A stretch of 64,000 nt of DNA from Benincasa hispida (Eukaryota; Streptophyta; Magnoliopsida; Cucurbitales; Cucurbitaceae): NCBI RefSeq assembly GCF_009727055.1, contig NC_052357.1, positions 4,515,564 through 4,579,563 on the forward strand, written 5' to 3'. Made by a program: the position numbers and the translations under genes. A model generated the notes under the pieces. The model did no database searches. It saw nothing but the letters and a program-made list of their open reading frames with translations, and had not been told where the DNA came from. This document shows positions 22,090-33,076 of the stretch, piece after piece. Positions within the stretch are counted from its first letter, which is position 1. Every line of letters starts with the position of its first letter.

Positions 22090-25000
22090 AAAATCGAAAA
22101 ATATAGAAGATAAATTATGCAAAATCACATAATTATAGCATGCCAAAAATTTGAGAAAATGAAAAATTAGGATTTCTAGAAAACCTTACATTTGAAGACT
22201 CGCAGTCTTCACAAATTTCCTCTTCTCCTAATTTGGCCACGAACAAAAACAAACAATTCAAATGACCACCACCAATTGGAGCCTCCTGGTCCTGTATTTT
22301 TTTTTTTTTTTTTTATGAGAATCATTAAGGAGTGTGTAGGCTCTTAGTTTTGAAAGAAATGGAAAGGAAATTGAGAGGAGAGAGTAAGCAATTTGAGATT
22401 TTCTTAGATAAAAAATATATTGAACAGTCTTTGTGAATCTCTTTTGTGAAGAAGAAAAAATAACAAAAAACTACCCAATCCTTAACCACACATGGAGAGA
22501 TGAGAGATATTAGGGGGAGTGAGTTATCCCTTCATTTTAAATTTTAAAATTTTAAAATTAAATTAAAATTAAATAAATTAAAACTAATTTTAATTTATTT
22601 AAACAAATATAAATACATTAATTAACTTAACATATAATATATACTTACTATATGTTATATCCAATATAACATGTAACTCATGGTTTATACTATATCAAAT
22701 ACAATACAACTTATAGTTTTTAATTCTCTCATCAATGCATGGTATTTAATGTAAATTCTATTTATATTAGAATTAATTATATGAATCCAATTCACATGAT
22801 TCAAGCTCCAAAATCAACCCTTAAGGGAGCAATTTATCTACTTACCCTGACATTTGGGAATTAGTGAATTCCGTCTTGTGTAACTATGTTCCCAGCTCCT
22901 CAATCAGACGAATCCCAAAATGGTAGGCTTATTGAGTCGGCAATCTAACCACTATCACCCATACAAATCAAATGATCACCTTCGTAGGCAGAAGTTCACA
23001 ACTCACTCAAGATTCAAGTCATGTCACCTATTATCATCCTGGTGAAAAATAAATCTTTATTATGAACGACATCATATAATGAGACTAGTCATTTCTGTTG
23101 GAATTGGTGTCCTAAATCTCTATTGTATTCTCGTAGTTTATAAACTTTGTATGAACAGATTATTATTAATAAAATAATTGTTATTTTATGAGCATACACT
23201 CAATCCAATAATCTAAGATCATTCATGTAGTAGATGGATAACCTAAACAATCTATAGTAGATGAATAAGGCTGGGTATCTTATCTTGATGACACTACGGA
23301 TACGACCCGCTTTGTATATGTGTTGTAAAGTGCTACAAAAGATTTGATCTTGATCATTCATGTGGACACATGTGAGTAGGGGTATCCTATATAAAGATTT
23401 TGTATAAGACCGGACCACAAAATGATTAGTCTCATCATATAACACCATTAATAGTAGAGACTTGCATTTCACTAGGATGACCATAGGTAACATGACCTAA
23501 ATCTCGAGTGAGTCGTGAGCTCCTGCCTATGAAGGCGCTCATTTGATTTGTATGGGTGAGGGTGGCCAGATTATCAACTCAATATGCCTACCATTTTGGA
23601 ATTTTTTCTGATTGGGGAGCTGGGAACACGACTACACAAGACGAAATTCACTCATTCCCTGATGTCGGGATAGTAGATAAATTACTCCCTTAAGAGCTGA
23701 TCCCGGAGCTTGAACAATATGGCCATACCATCTCTTGGCCTGAGAGGGAGTTGGTCATAGTTGGACTATGACCTATTGTTCGTTAGAGGAATCAGTGGTA
23801 CTTAAGGAGTTAGATGTAACTATAGGGGCAAAACGGTAATTTTGGTCCAATTGTACTTAAGAGCAATTTGTGAAGGGTCATTGCACTGTTGACTGGTTAT
23901 TGAAGGTACTCTTATCAAAGAGGACCTATGAGTGGAAGCAAGATCGTTCTAAATTCGTTATGACAGAATCACGAGCATTCACAAACATACAAACTAGTTA
24001 TACATTTCAGTACAAATTACGACATGCTTTCATAAATAAATATAAAGGAATGAGAGACTCACCTTTTAATAACTCTTCTTTTATTTTTCTCTCGCTCTCG
24101 TGAAGAACTGGGACCAGCAACCTCTCGCTATCGCTGCAATCGTCTACCCAAATCTCTCGTTGTTGCTTAGTACACAAAAAATCTTATCCATGAACAAACA
24201 ACCTCTCAGACACCACCACTTAGTGACCTTGGTATTCTCGGAATGAGAATCCAAGAGGTGTGAGCTCTATTGGATTTGGTAGAGGGAAGGAGGAAACATC
24301 GATAGTATTCGACGACCAAGCAAGTGGGAGAGGGAAAGTGTCTATCGTATAGACTCATGCTTGATCGTTTAGTAAAGGTACATGATTGTTTAAGAAATCA
24401 GATAAGATCGTTTACACGATCGTTTAGTGAAGCTCGCTTAGGCGCGCGATTGTTTAGTAAAACCTTACACAATTGTTTAGTCAATAACGCATGTACACGA
24501 TCGTTTAGACAAACACTTGAAGCTGTCGTGTAGTCTCTCGTGAGCTAAACGATGGGTTGTGTACTCAAATGAAGCAATGCAACGAACCTTTTCCAAAATG
24601 AAAATATTTTTCATTTTATCCTTTAGTTATGAAAACTGAATACAACCTCCCACTTTCATGCACGGTTATGAAAAAACTACCAATAATTATCTCATAATTG
24701 TTTTAATTATAAATAAATATAACAACTAACTTATCATATTATATTTATAACTTACAGTATTAATATCACATCATATGCAACATTTAAACCATGGTCTTTT
24801 CCTCCTTTATTTGATATAAATCATATTTATATCATTTTCCTCCAATTAATGTATCTCAAACATCGTTCAACTACATCATATATAATTGAACCAGTTTAAT
24901 CATATCATATATAATCAAACTCCCTCTTATCAATTTGAACACTTCAAACTGACCCAAAAACTTATTCTCACTTTAAATCCATTGAGCTACCAAGGGGATC

Positions 25001-26600
25001 TTATGAACATGTAGCTTGAAACTCCAACGGTACGTAAATAACTGATTAAACTCTTTAGCCACGAGATCCACCATCCATTAACTATCGGGCACTCCACTAA
25101 AGACCGATAGTTGGACTCTTCTCACTACAGATATATTTATGTGTCCTTCGGATATAAACAATCAACAGTATGATAACCTTTCACAGATGCTCGTAAGTAC
25201 AGCTGGGCCAATTTACTGTTTTGCCCCTAGTTACATCTAACTCTTTAAGTACCACTGATCCCTCTAATAAACAATACATGATAGTCCTACTATAAGTAGA
25301 CACCTCTCGGGTCATGAGAAGGTGTGTGGCGCCACATCGTTCAAGCCCCGAAATCAACCATTAAGGGAGCAATCTATTTACTTACCTCTGCTTCGAGGAA
25401 GAAGTGAATTCCATTTGTGTAGTTAAGTTCCCAGCTTCCCAATTAGACAAATCCCCAAAATGGTTGGCTTGAGTCAGCAATCTGGCCATTCGCACTCATG
25501 CAAATTAAAGGACCGCCCTCAAAGACATGAGTTCCCAACTCACTTAGGATTAAGGTCATGTTACCTATAGTCATCCTAGTTGAAGTGAAGTCTCTATAGA
25601 ACAGTGTTATATAACGAGACTATACACTTCGTGGTCCGATCTTATACAAACTCCTTTGTATATGATGCCCCCGCTCGCATGTTTCCACATGAATGATCAG
25701 GATCAAACCATCCGTAGCACGTCACAACACTTGTAACAATCTACAAAGCGGGCCGCATCCGTAGTGTCACCAGGATAAGGTTTCCCTCCTATATCCATAT
25801 ACTACAGACCATTTAGGTTATCACTTAAGACATGATCCACTTGTATGTCTCCACATACATGCTTAAGTTACAACAACAACCAGGGATCTTAGTTTATTAG
25901 TTTGTAGTAAAGCAAATAAAACATTTAATGTTTCATAGACAACAGTGAAGAAAATATCTCATATTATTACATCACAAGCGTTTGTTCAAAATAAATATTT
26001 ACATACTACAAGACCCAACGAGAGTTTAGGGCATCAACCCCAAAAGTTATATCTAATGGATACAGAAATATCTCTGCAGTGCGAAGAGTGCAACTATCGA
26101 TCTTTAGTGGAGTGACCGACAGTTGATGGACGTTGGGTATTTTCGTTAAAGAGTTTTATTATTTATCCAAGTACCATTGGAGCTTCAATCTATGTCCATA
26201 AGGTCCCCTCTGTAGCTTGACAACGATCATTGAGAATTGATTTTGGACAAATTTGAATTGTTCAAATTAAACGAGGGAATTAGTTATATATGATATAATT
26301 AGTTATATGTGATATAATTAATTAAATTGATTATATATGATATACTTAATATAATGTATTAATTACATTATAATATAAAGTATTGTGAGAGAAATTAAAT
26401 ATTTGAATATGATTCAAATATTAGTTATATAGATGAGATTCATATAATTGAATTTGATATAAATATGATTTATATTAAATGTCATGTAATGATGAGAGAA
26501 AATAAAACCATAGGTTATATTGTACTTTATACAATATAAAAACTATAGACTATGTGTTGTATTTGATATAAGATATAGTATATATATATAGACCCTGGTT
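22090..26600. repeat. LTR fragments of one retrotransposon family in alternating orientation
   Basis: Minus-oriented LTR piece at about 22300-23092, plus-oriented from 23097 (TGTTGGAATTGGTGTCC) to about 23925, minus-oriented from 26043 back to about 23930, and a plus-oriented middle piece at 26044-26590. The 22780-23090 stretch is the near reverse complement of 23420-23730, forming a large palindrome. A related LTR lies at 61185-63146. LTR starts of TGTTGG.. type suggest Ty1/copia, but no coding sequence supports that. Confidence 0.6.
24320..24545. repeat. Degenerate minisatellite of GATCGTTTAG words
   Basis: Spaced copies of gatcgtttag or gattgtttag (for example 24362, 24408, 24418, 24447, 24472, 24498) inside the LTR fragment. 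The equivalent place in the LTR at 61185-63146 has more copies. Confidence 0.65.
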
Positions 26601-26605
26601 GTTCG

Positions 26606-27120
26606 CAATTTTCGTCCTTGAACTTTTTAGTGAAGTTGATGCATATCAAAGTTCTCAACGGCTGGAGTAACAAATCGTTTGACATGTTGCTGAAATTGTT
26701 AAAAGTAGCGTTTCCAGCTGGCACCTCTTACCCTACTTCCTTTTATGAAACCAATCGAAAATTGCGTGATTTAGACCTAGATTATGAGTCTATTCATGCG
26801 TGCAAATATGTTTGTGTATTGTATTGGAAAAAGTTTACAGATTTGCAACAATGCCCAATTTGTGGTGAGTCTCGGTACAAAATTAATGATGACAAGGGTA
26901 AAAAAATACCACATAAGGTATTGCGTCATTTTCCATTGATACCGAGATTAAAAAGAGTATTTGCATTAAAAGAAGACGCTTTTGACATGAGATGGCATAA
27001 AGATAAGCGAGTTGAAACGGAGGATGTATTGAGACATCCAGCTGATGTAGAGGGGTGGAAACATTTTGATCGTGAATTTCCTCATTTCGCTTTAGATCCC
27101 CGAAATGTTCATTTGGGAAT
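26606..27120 (+). pseudogene. CACTA (En/Spm) transposase fragment, TNP2-like
   Basis: Encodes KVLNGWSNKSFDMLLKLLKV, then LRDLDLDYESIHACKYVCVL with QCPICGESRYK, and DAFDMRWHKDKRV with LRHPADVEGWKHF, the pattern of plant CACTA TNP2-like transposases (transposase family 21). Both ends are missing. At about 27121, after DPRNVHLGM, the sequence switches to gypsy reverse transcriptase without a spacer, so the open frame 26618-27169 is an accidental fusion. CACTA termini (CACTAC..) were not found. Confidence 0.8.
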
Positions 27121-27684
27121 GACTATTTCTATTTCCTTAATGGGTACGCAGGCTATAACCAAATTATGATCACACCAGATGATCAAGAAAAGACCACGTT
27201 CACATGTCCATATGGAAAGTTCGCCTTTCGTCGCATGCCTTTTGGACTATGCAATGTGCCTAGTACGTTTCAAAGGTGTATGATGGCAATCTTATCCGAG
27301 TACCTTGAAGACTCTGTTGAAATCTTTATGGATGATTTCTCAGTCTATGGGCAAACATATGAAATCTGTCTGCAAAACTTGGAGAGAATACTGAAAAGAT
27401 GTGAAGAGACTAATCTAGTGCTGAACTGGGAAAAATGTCATTTCATGGTCAAAGAAGGAATTGTGCTTGGACATAAGATTTCAAAGAATAGGCTAGAGGT
27501 GGATAAAGCAAAAATTGAAGCTATAGAAAAACTTCCATCTCCCGCAAATGTGAAAGCTTTGAGGAGTTTCTTAGGACACGCGGGGTTTTACAGAAAATTT
27601 GTGAAGGACTTCTCCAAAATAGCTTGACTGTTTAATGCTTTGTTGGAAGCTGATAGATCTTTTGACTTTGATCCACATTGCCTC
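27121..27684 (+). pseudogene. Tat/Athila-like gypsy reverse transcriptase (left part, interrupted)
   Basis: Starts inside the RT with GYAGYNQIMITPDDQEKTTF and continues through RMPFGLCNVPSTFQRCMMAI, the catalytic IFMDDFSVYG, GHKISKNRLEVDKAKI and FLGHAGFYRKFVKDFSKIA, with a stop at 27625. The frame reaches FDFDPHCL at 27684, where a Del/Tekay-like element is inserted. The polyprotein resumes at 35312. Gag, protease and the 5' LTR of this element are not in the window. Confidence 0.85.
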
Positions 27685-28231
27685 TATAACACCCCGCACA
27701 TTGTTGGAAACTGATAGTCTCCTTCTTGTTTCATGTATATGTGTCCCATGAGGACTAGAGCAGTGTATATGTTTCACCAGAGGTGGATATCTAGAGGACA
27801 TAGATTCCTAGCCTGACCCCAGTAGTGGGGTTTTTTACTGAGTATTTTATACTCATTTTTTCTCATGTTGTTGTTTCAGGTAAGGGTAGAGATGCACCAG
27901 CGATGGACAAGCAAAATTCGTGATCGAGCCACTGGGACTAGTTATTACGCTTCCGCATCATGAAATTTAGAGTTCTTTTCATGTTTCTCTTAACTTTTAG
28001 TTTTGATGTTTAAAACTTACATTTAAGAATCGTTTTTCATACTTATTTACTATCCTTTATGATTCATAGGTACCCTACTATTGTTTTAATATTTGAATTT
28101 AATGAAAGTCTTTTGAACTTACCTTATTTAATTAGCATTTATTTCGCCATAACAGAGTGTTGTTTTGAGTTCCATGCATGCATGTATTTAGTAACGGCCT
28201 AACTTAAGTCCTAGGGAGTCGGTTCGTTACA
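27685..28231 (+). repeat. 5' LTR of the nested Del/Tekay element (internally deleted)
   Basis: Starts tataacaccccgcacattg. From about 27715 it matches 34795-35306 of the 3' LTR (gtgtcccatgagga.ctagag, then gaccccagtagtgggg), with scattered substitutions. The 5'-most 1.7 kb present in the 3' LTR is missing. Confidence 0.85.
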
Positions 28232-28250
28232 GTTGGTATCAGAGCCCATG
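28232..28250 (+). promoter_or_regulatory. Primer-binding site of the Del/Tekay element
   Basis: gttggtatcagagcccatg directly follows the 5' LTR end; TGGTATCAGAGC is the usual complement of plant initiator Met tRNA. Confidence 0.8.
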
Positions 28251-28573
28251 TTTTGGGTTCTGTAGACTGACTTACTACGTAAGTCTAGATAGTCCTCGTG
28301 GCCTAGTAACGGATCCCTCGTCATCGCCAGGTACATTATACTAATGAAAGTTTCAATGCATATATAAGAACACTGATGTAGTGTTTTAAGTGCATGACGT
28401 TTGAGAAAGACCCAGAAATAGCTAGTTAACGTATGAATTTATGACATGACATGGCACCTAAACCTAGAACAAGAAAGACAGTTAGAGAAGAAACACAAGC
28501 AGAGAGAGTAGAGAGTAGCCAGACTGTTCCGGCAGCTCCAAATCTGCCTGTGACCTAAATTGATGAAAAGGCG

Positions 28574-29770
28574 ATGGAAGCTAGAATTAGTGAAGCTGTT
28601 GCATCCTCTCTAATGGGAAAGCTACAGGAGATGATTCGTAGCATGATGGCAGGACAGTTTGCCCAGACCCAAGCTCAGGAGGAACTGGTGCCACCCGAGC
28701 CGTTACAACAGACCCGACCGCAGGATAGAGACATGCAGGGCCTGTCTCTTGAGGTTAAACATCTGAGGGATTTCCAGAAGTATGACCCTCGCCCCTTTGA
28801 TGGATCGTTGGGGGACCCCACCAAAGCAGAAATGTGGTTGTCATCTATTGAGACAATATTCCATTTTATGAGGTGCCCGGAAGAGCACAAGCTTCAATGC
28901 GCAGTCTTCATGTTGACTGGTAACGCGGAAATCTGATGGCGTTTAGCATAAAAGATGATTGATATTGGTGGTGAACTTGCAACCTGGGAGCAGTTCAAGA
29001 AGCGCTTTTATGAGAAATACTTTTCGGCCAACACCCGATACAACAAACAGGCAGAATTTTTGAACTTGAGGCAGGGAGTTATGTCGGTGGAGGAATACAA
29101 ACAAGAATACGATAAGCTGTCTCACTTTACTCCTGAACTAGTAGCCACCGAGGCAGCAAGGACAGAGAGATTCATCCAGGGCTTGAGGAGCGGAATGCGA
29201 GGGATGGTGCATGTCTTGGATCTCAAGACGTATGCTGCGGCACTACGGGCCGTCGTGAGGATTGATACTGACTCCTAGGTGGGAGAGGAATACAGGAGGT
29301 CGCTCGGGATTGGGGCCTCCGCAGGTCAGAAAAGGAAGGCTGAACACAGGGCTCCTGAGCATCAGCAGAGGAGCCAGAACATAGTGAATGCTCCATGTCA
29401 GTGGGGACAGCAGGGTTCCCAGGTTATGACTGGCAGGGAGGATAGGCCGATATGTACCACTTGTGGTAAGCGACACTGAGGATGTTATCTAGCCGACTCT
29501 GAGATCTGTTTTCGATGTGGCCAGAAAGGGCATATATCAGATAGATGCCCGAGGAGGAATGCGTCTGAACACATGGGCCAGCCCGTAAGTTCATTTCAGG
29601 GAGGCCCGAGTCATCAGCAACAACTGGGTAGGGCGTTTTCTACCACTCGGCGTGAGGCCGAGAAGTCAGGCACAGTGGTGACAGGTACACTTCCCATTTT
29701 GGGGCACCATGCTTTAGTTTTATTTGATCTGGCTCTTCGCATTCGTTTATATCTGCTATATTTATGAGGC
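28574..29770 (+). pseudogene. Gag of the Del/Tekay element
   Basis: One frame carries the retrotransposon Gag domain: KYDPRPFDGSLGDPTKAEMW before the stops, and WEQFKKRFYEKYFSANTRYN with FLNLRQGVMSVEEYKQEY after them. It then has a CCHC zinc knuckle CFRCGQKGHISDRCP at about 29510-29555. Stops interrupt it at 28934, 28946, 29276 and 29477; the frame is otherwise kept. The last part before 29770 drifts into a wrong frame where the protease starts. Confidence 0.85.
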
Positions 29771-30291
29771 ATGCCATGTTAGACTCAGAACCTTTGCCAT
29801 TTGCATTGTTCATTTCCATTCCATCAGGAGAGATCATGTTAGCTACAGAAAAGATAAAAACATGTCAGGTAGATGTAGCCAATCATGCATTAGATGTAAC
29901 CTTGATAATTTTAGATATGCGCGATTTTGATGTGATATTGGGCATGGATTGGTTAGCTGCTAATCATGCTAGCATAAATTGCTCTCGTAAGGAGGTCATC
30001 TTTAACCCTCCTACAGGAGCCATTTTTAAGTTTAAAGGGATTGGGACCGTAGTCCTACCCAAAGTGATTTCTGCATTGAAGGCCAGTAGACTATTCGACC
30101 AAGGAGTCTGGGGCTTTATGGCCAGTGTGGTGAACACTAGAGAGACTGAAGTCACCTTGACTTTGGAGCAAGTAGTGAGGGATTTTCCAGACGTTTTTCC
30201 AGAGGATCTTCTCGGACTGCCCCCACAGCGGGAGATATATTTTTCTATTGAGTTGGAGCCAGGCACAACCCCTATTTCGGGGGCTCCATAA
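29764..30291 (+). pseudogene. Aspartic protease and linker of the Del/Tekay element
   Basis: Contains DFDVILGMDWLAANHASINC, the C-terminal protease motif of chromoviruses, and EVVRDFPDVFP-type sequence (QVVRDFPDVFPEDLLGLPPQ) that leads into RT. The catalytic Asp segment just upstream is lost in a frameshift near 29720. It ends at TAA 30289, directly before the RT frame. Confidence 0.8.
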
Positions 30292-31690
30292 AGAATGGTC
30301 CCGACAGAGTTGAAGGAACTGATGGTCCAATTGCAGGAGTTGTTGGACAAGGGTTTCATACGCCCTATCGTGTCACCATGGGGTGCACCTGTTTCGTTTG
30401 TGAAAAAGAAGGATGGATCGTTACGTCTGTGCATTGATTACAGAGAGCTGAACAAGATGACCTTCAAGAACAAGTATCCCCTTCCCAAGATTGATGATTT
30501 GTTTGACCAGTTGTAGGGAGCTACGGTATTCTCTAAGATTGATTCCGGTCATGATACCACCAGTTGAGAATAAAGAACAGTGACATACCCAAGACAGCTT
30601 TTCGTTCGAGGTATGGACATTATGAGTTCATAGTGATGTCGTTCGGTCTAATGAATGCACCAACAGTGTTCATAGATTTGATGAATATGGTGTTCAAGGA
30701 ATTCCTCAACACCTTTGTGATTGTTTTTATTGATGACATCTTGTTTATTCTAAGACAGAGGCCGAGCATGAGGAGTATTTGCGGAAAGTTTTAGAGACGT
30801 TGAAGGCCAATAAGTTGTATGCTAAGTTTTCTAAATGTGAATTTTGGTTGAGGCAAGTGTCCTTTCTAGGGCATGTAGTATCGAAGGAAGGTGTCTATGT
30901 GGATCCTGCAAAGGTTGAGGGAGTTACGAGTTGGGCTCGTCCAACCACAGTCAGTGAGGTATGCAGTTTTTTGGGGTTAGTAGGCTACTATAGACGATTT
31001 GTAAAGGACTTCTCTCGCATAGCCGCCCCATTTACTCAGTTGATCCGGAAGGGAGCAACATTTTTTTGGAATGAGGCTTGTGAAAACAGTTTCCAGGACC
31101 TCAAGCAGAGGTTGGATTCAGCCTCAGTTCTTATAGTACCGGATGGATCAGATGGTTTTGTCATTTACAATGATGCGTCCAAGAAGGGGTTGGGATGCGT
31201 ATTGGTGCAGCAGGGCAAAGTAGTTGCTTACGCTTCACATCAGCTAAAGAAGCATGAACAAAATTATCCCATGCACGACTTAGAGTTAGCATCAGTGGTT
31301 TTTGCTCTCAAGATCTTGAGGCATTACTTATATGGAGAGAAGATACAAATCTTCACCGACCACAAGAGTTTGAAGTACTTTTTCACTCAGAAAGAGTTAA
31401 ACATGAGGCAAAAAAAGTGGTTGAAGCTGGTGAAGGATTATGACTGTGAAATTTTGTACCACCCTTGAAAAGAAAATGTAGTGGCAGATGCTCTAAGCAA
31501 AAAGGTGGCTCATTCAACAGCCCTCATTATCAGACAGACTCACTTGTGCAGGGAATTAGATAGGGCAAAGATTGCAGTGGCTGTGGGAAAGGTCACGACA
31601 CAGTTAGCACAGTTATCGGTGCGATCGAGCCTAAGGCAGAAGATTATTGATGCGCAGTGAGACGACTCTTATCTGGAAGAGAGAGTTTGT
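30292..31690 (+). pseudogene. Reverse transcriptase and RNase H of the Del/Tekay element
   Basis: RT motifs: [40 protein letters not shown], the catalytic IVFIDDILF, then [20 protein letters not shown]. RNase H follows: [41 protein letters not shown] stop at 30514 and frameshifts near 30550 and 30755 split it into three frames (30295-30516, 30564-30794, 30779-31468), and further stops occur at 31466 and about 31659. The FIDD active site is intact. Confidence 0.88.
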
Positions 31691-31693
31691 AGG

Positions 31694-32679
31694 GTGAAAT
31701 CAGGCCAGGTTAGCAAGTTCTCAATTTTAGTGGAAGGTGGCCTTCTTTATCAGGGGCGTTTGTGCATGCCAGCAGTTAGTGATATTAAAGATGAGTTGTT
31801 GTTAGAGGCTCATAGTTCCTTATTTTCGATTCACCCCGGCAGCACCAAGATGTATCGGGACCTGAAACGTTACTATTAGTGGAATGATATGAAAAAAAAG
31901 GTTGCAGATTTCGTCAGTAAGTGCTTGGTGTGCCAGCAAGTGAAAGCCCCGAGGCAAAAACCAGCAAGCTTGTTACAGCCATTGAGTGTACCAGAATGAA
32001 AGTGGGAGCATGTGTCTATGGACTTCATCATAGGTTTGCCTCCGACAGTCAAAGTGTTCACTGTGATAGCGGTTATGGTAGACAAACTTACAAAGTTAGC
32101 ACATTTCATACCTGGGAAGTCCACCTTTTTAGTGAATAAGTGGGCTCAGATATACATGAAGGAGGTGGTGAGATTGCATGGAGTGCCCGTGTCCATCGTG
32201 TCGGACAGAGACCCTTGTTTCACGTCTAACTTCTGGAAAAGTCTTCAGGTAGCTTTGGGGACCCGATTAGACTTTAGTACAGCTTTCCACCCTCAGACTG
32301 ATGGGCAAACAGAGAAATTGAATCAGATATTGGAAGACATGTTGCGTGTCTGTGCCATAGAGTTTTCAGGAAGCTGGGATGCTCACTTGCATTTAATGGA
32401 GTTTGCTTATAATAACAGCTACCAATCCACTATTGGGATGTCACCCTTTGAGGCCTTATATGGGAAGAGTTGCAAGTCCCTTGTGTGTTGGGATGAGGTA
32501 AGAGAGAGGAAATTGTTAGGACCTAAATTGTTGCAGACCACAAATGAGGCAATACAGAAGATCAGGGCTCGTATGCAAACAACTCAGAGCAGACAGAAGA
32601 GTTATGCCGATGTAAGGCATAAGGACCTAGAATTTGAGACTGGTGTGAAAATGTTCTTAAAAGTGGCACCCATGAAAGG
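31694..32679 (+). pseudogene. Integrase of the Del/Tekay element, cut by an assembly gap
   Basis: Zinc-binding part at about 31780-31960 (H.. H then C..C as [19 protein letters not shown] and KCLVCQQVK) with a stop at 31877. The catalytic core (32012-32660) has MDFIIGLPP, SDRDPCFTSNFW and TDGQTEKLNQ, matching the D,D,E triad. The frame runs into N at 32680. After the gap, AEDDMKA at about 33000-33020 looks like the end of the chromodomain region, but it is frameshifted. Confidence 0.85.
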
Positions 32680-32982
32680 NNNNNNNNNNNNNNNNNNNNN
32701 NNNNNNNNNNNNNNNNNNNNNNNNNNNNNNNNNNNNNNNNNNNNNNNNNNNNNNNNNNNNNNNNNNNNNNNNNNNNNNNNNNNNNNNNNNNNNNNNNNNN
32801 NNNNNNNNNNNNNNNNNNNNNNNNNNNNNNNNNNNNNNNNNNNNNNNNNNNNNNNNNNNNNNNNNNNNNNNNNNNNNNNNNNNNNNNNNNNNNNNNNNNN
32901 NNNNNNNNNNNNNNNNNNNNNNNNNNNNNNNNNNNNNNNNNNNNNNNNNNNNNNNNNNNNNNNNNNNNNNNNNNNNNNNNNN
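32680..32982. other. Assembly gap (run of N, 303 bases)
   Basis: All N. It covers the C-terminal integrase/chromodomain region of the nested element. The true length is unknown. Confidence 0.95.
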
Positions 32983-33076
32983 AAGGCTTACTAGGGGAGC
33001 AGAGGATGACATGAAGGCCAGTACCGGAGCTTTTTCATAATGAACTTTCGAGATGAAAGTTCTTTGAGGAGGAAGA

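Noticed and set aside
26618..27169. 183-residue frame as a host gene
   Set aside because: First part is CACTA transposase, last part is out-of-frame gypsy RT; an accidental fusion.
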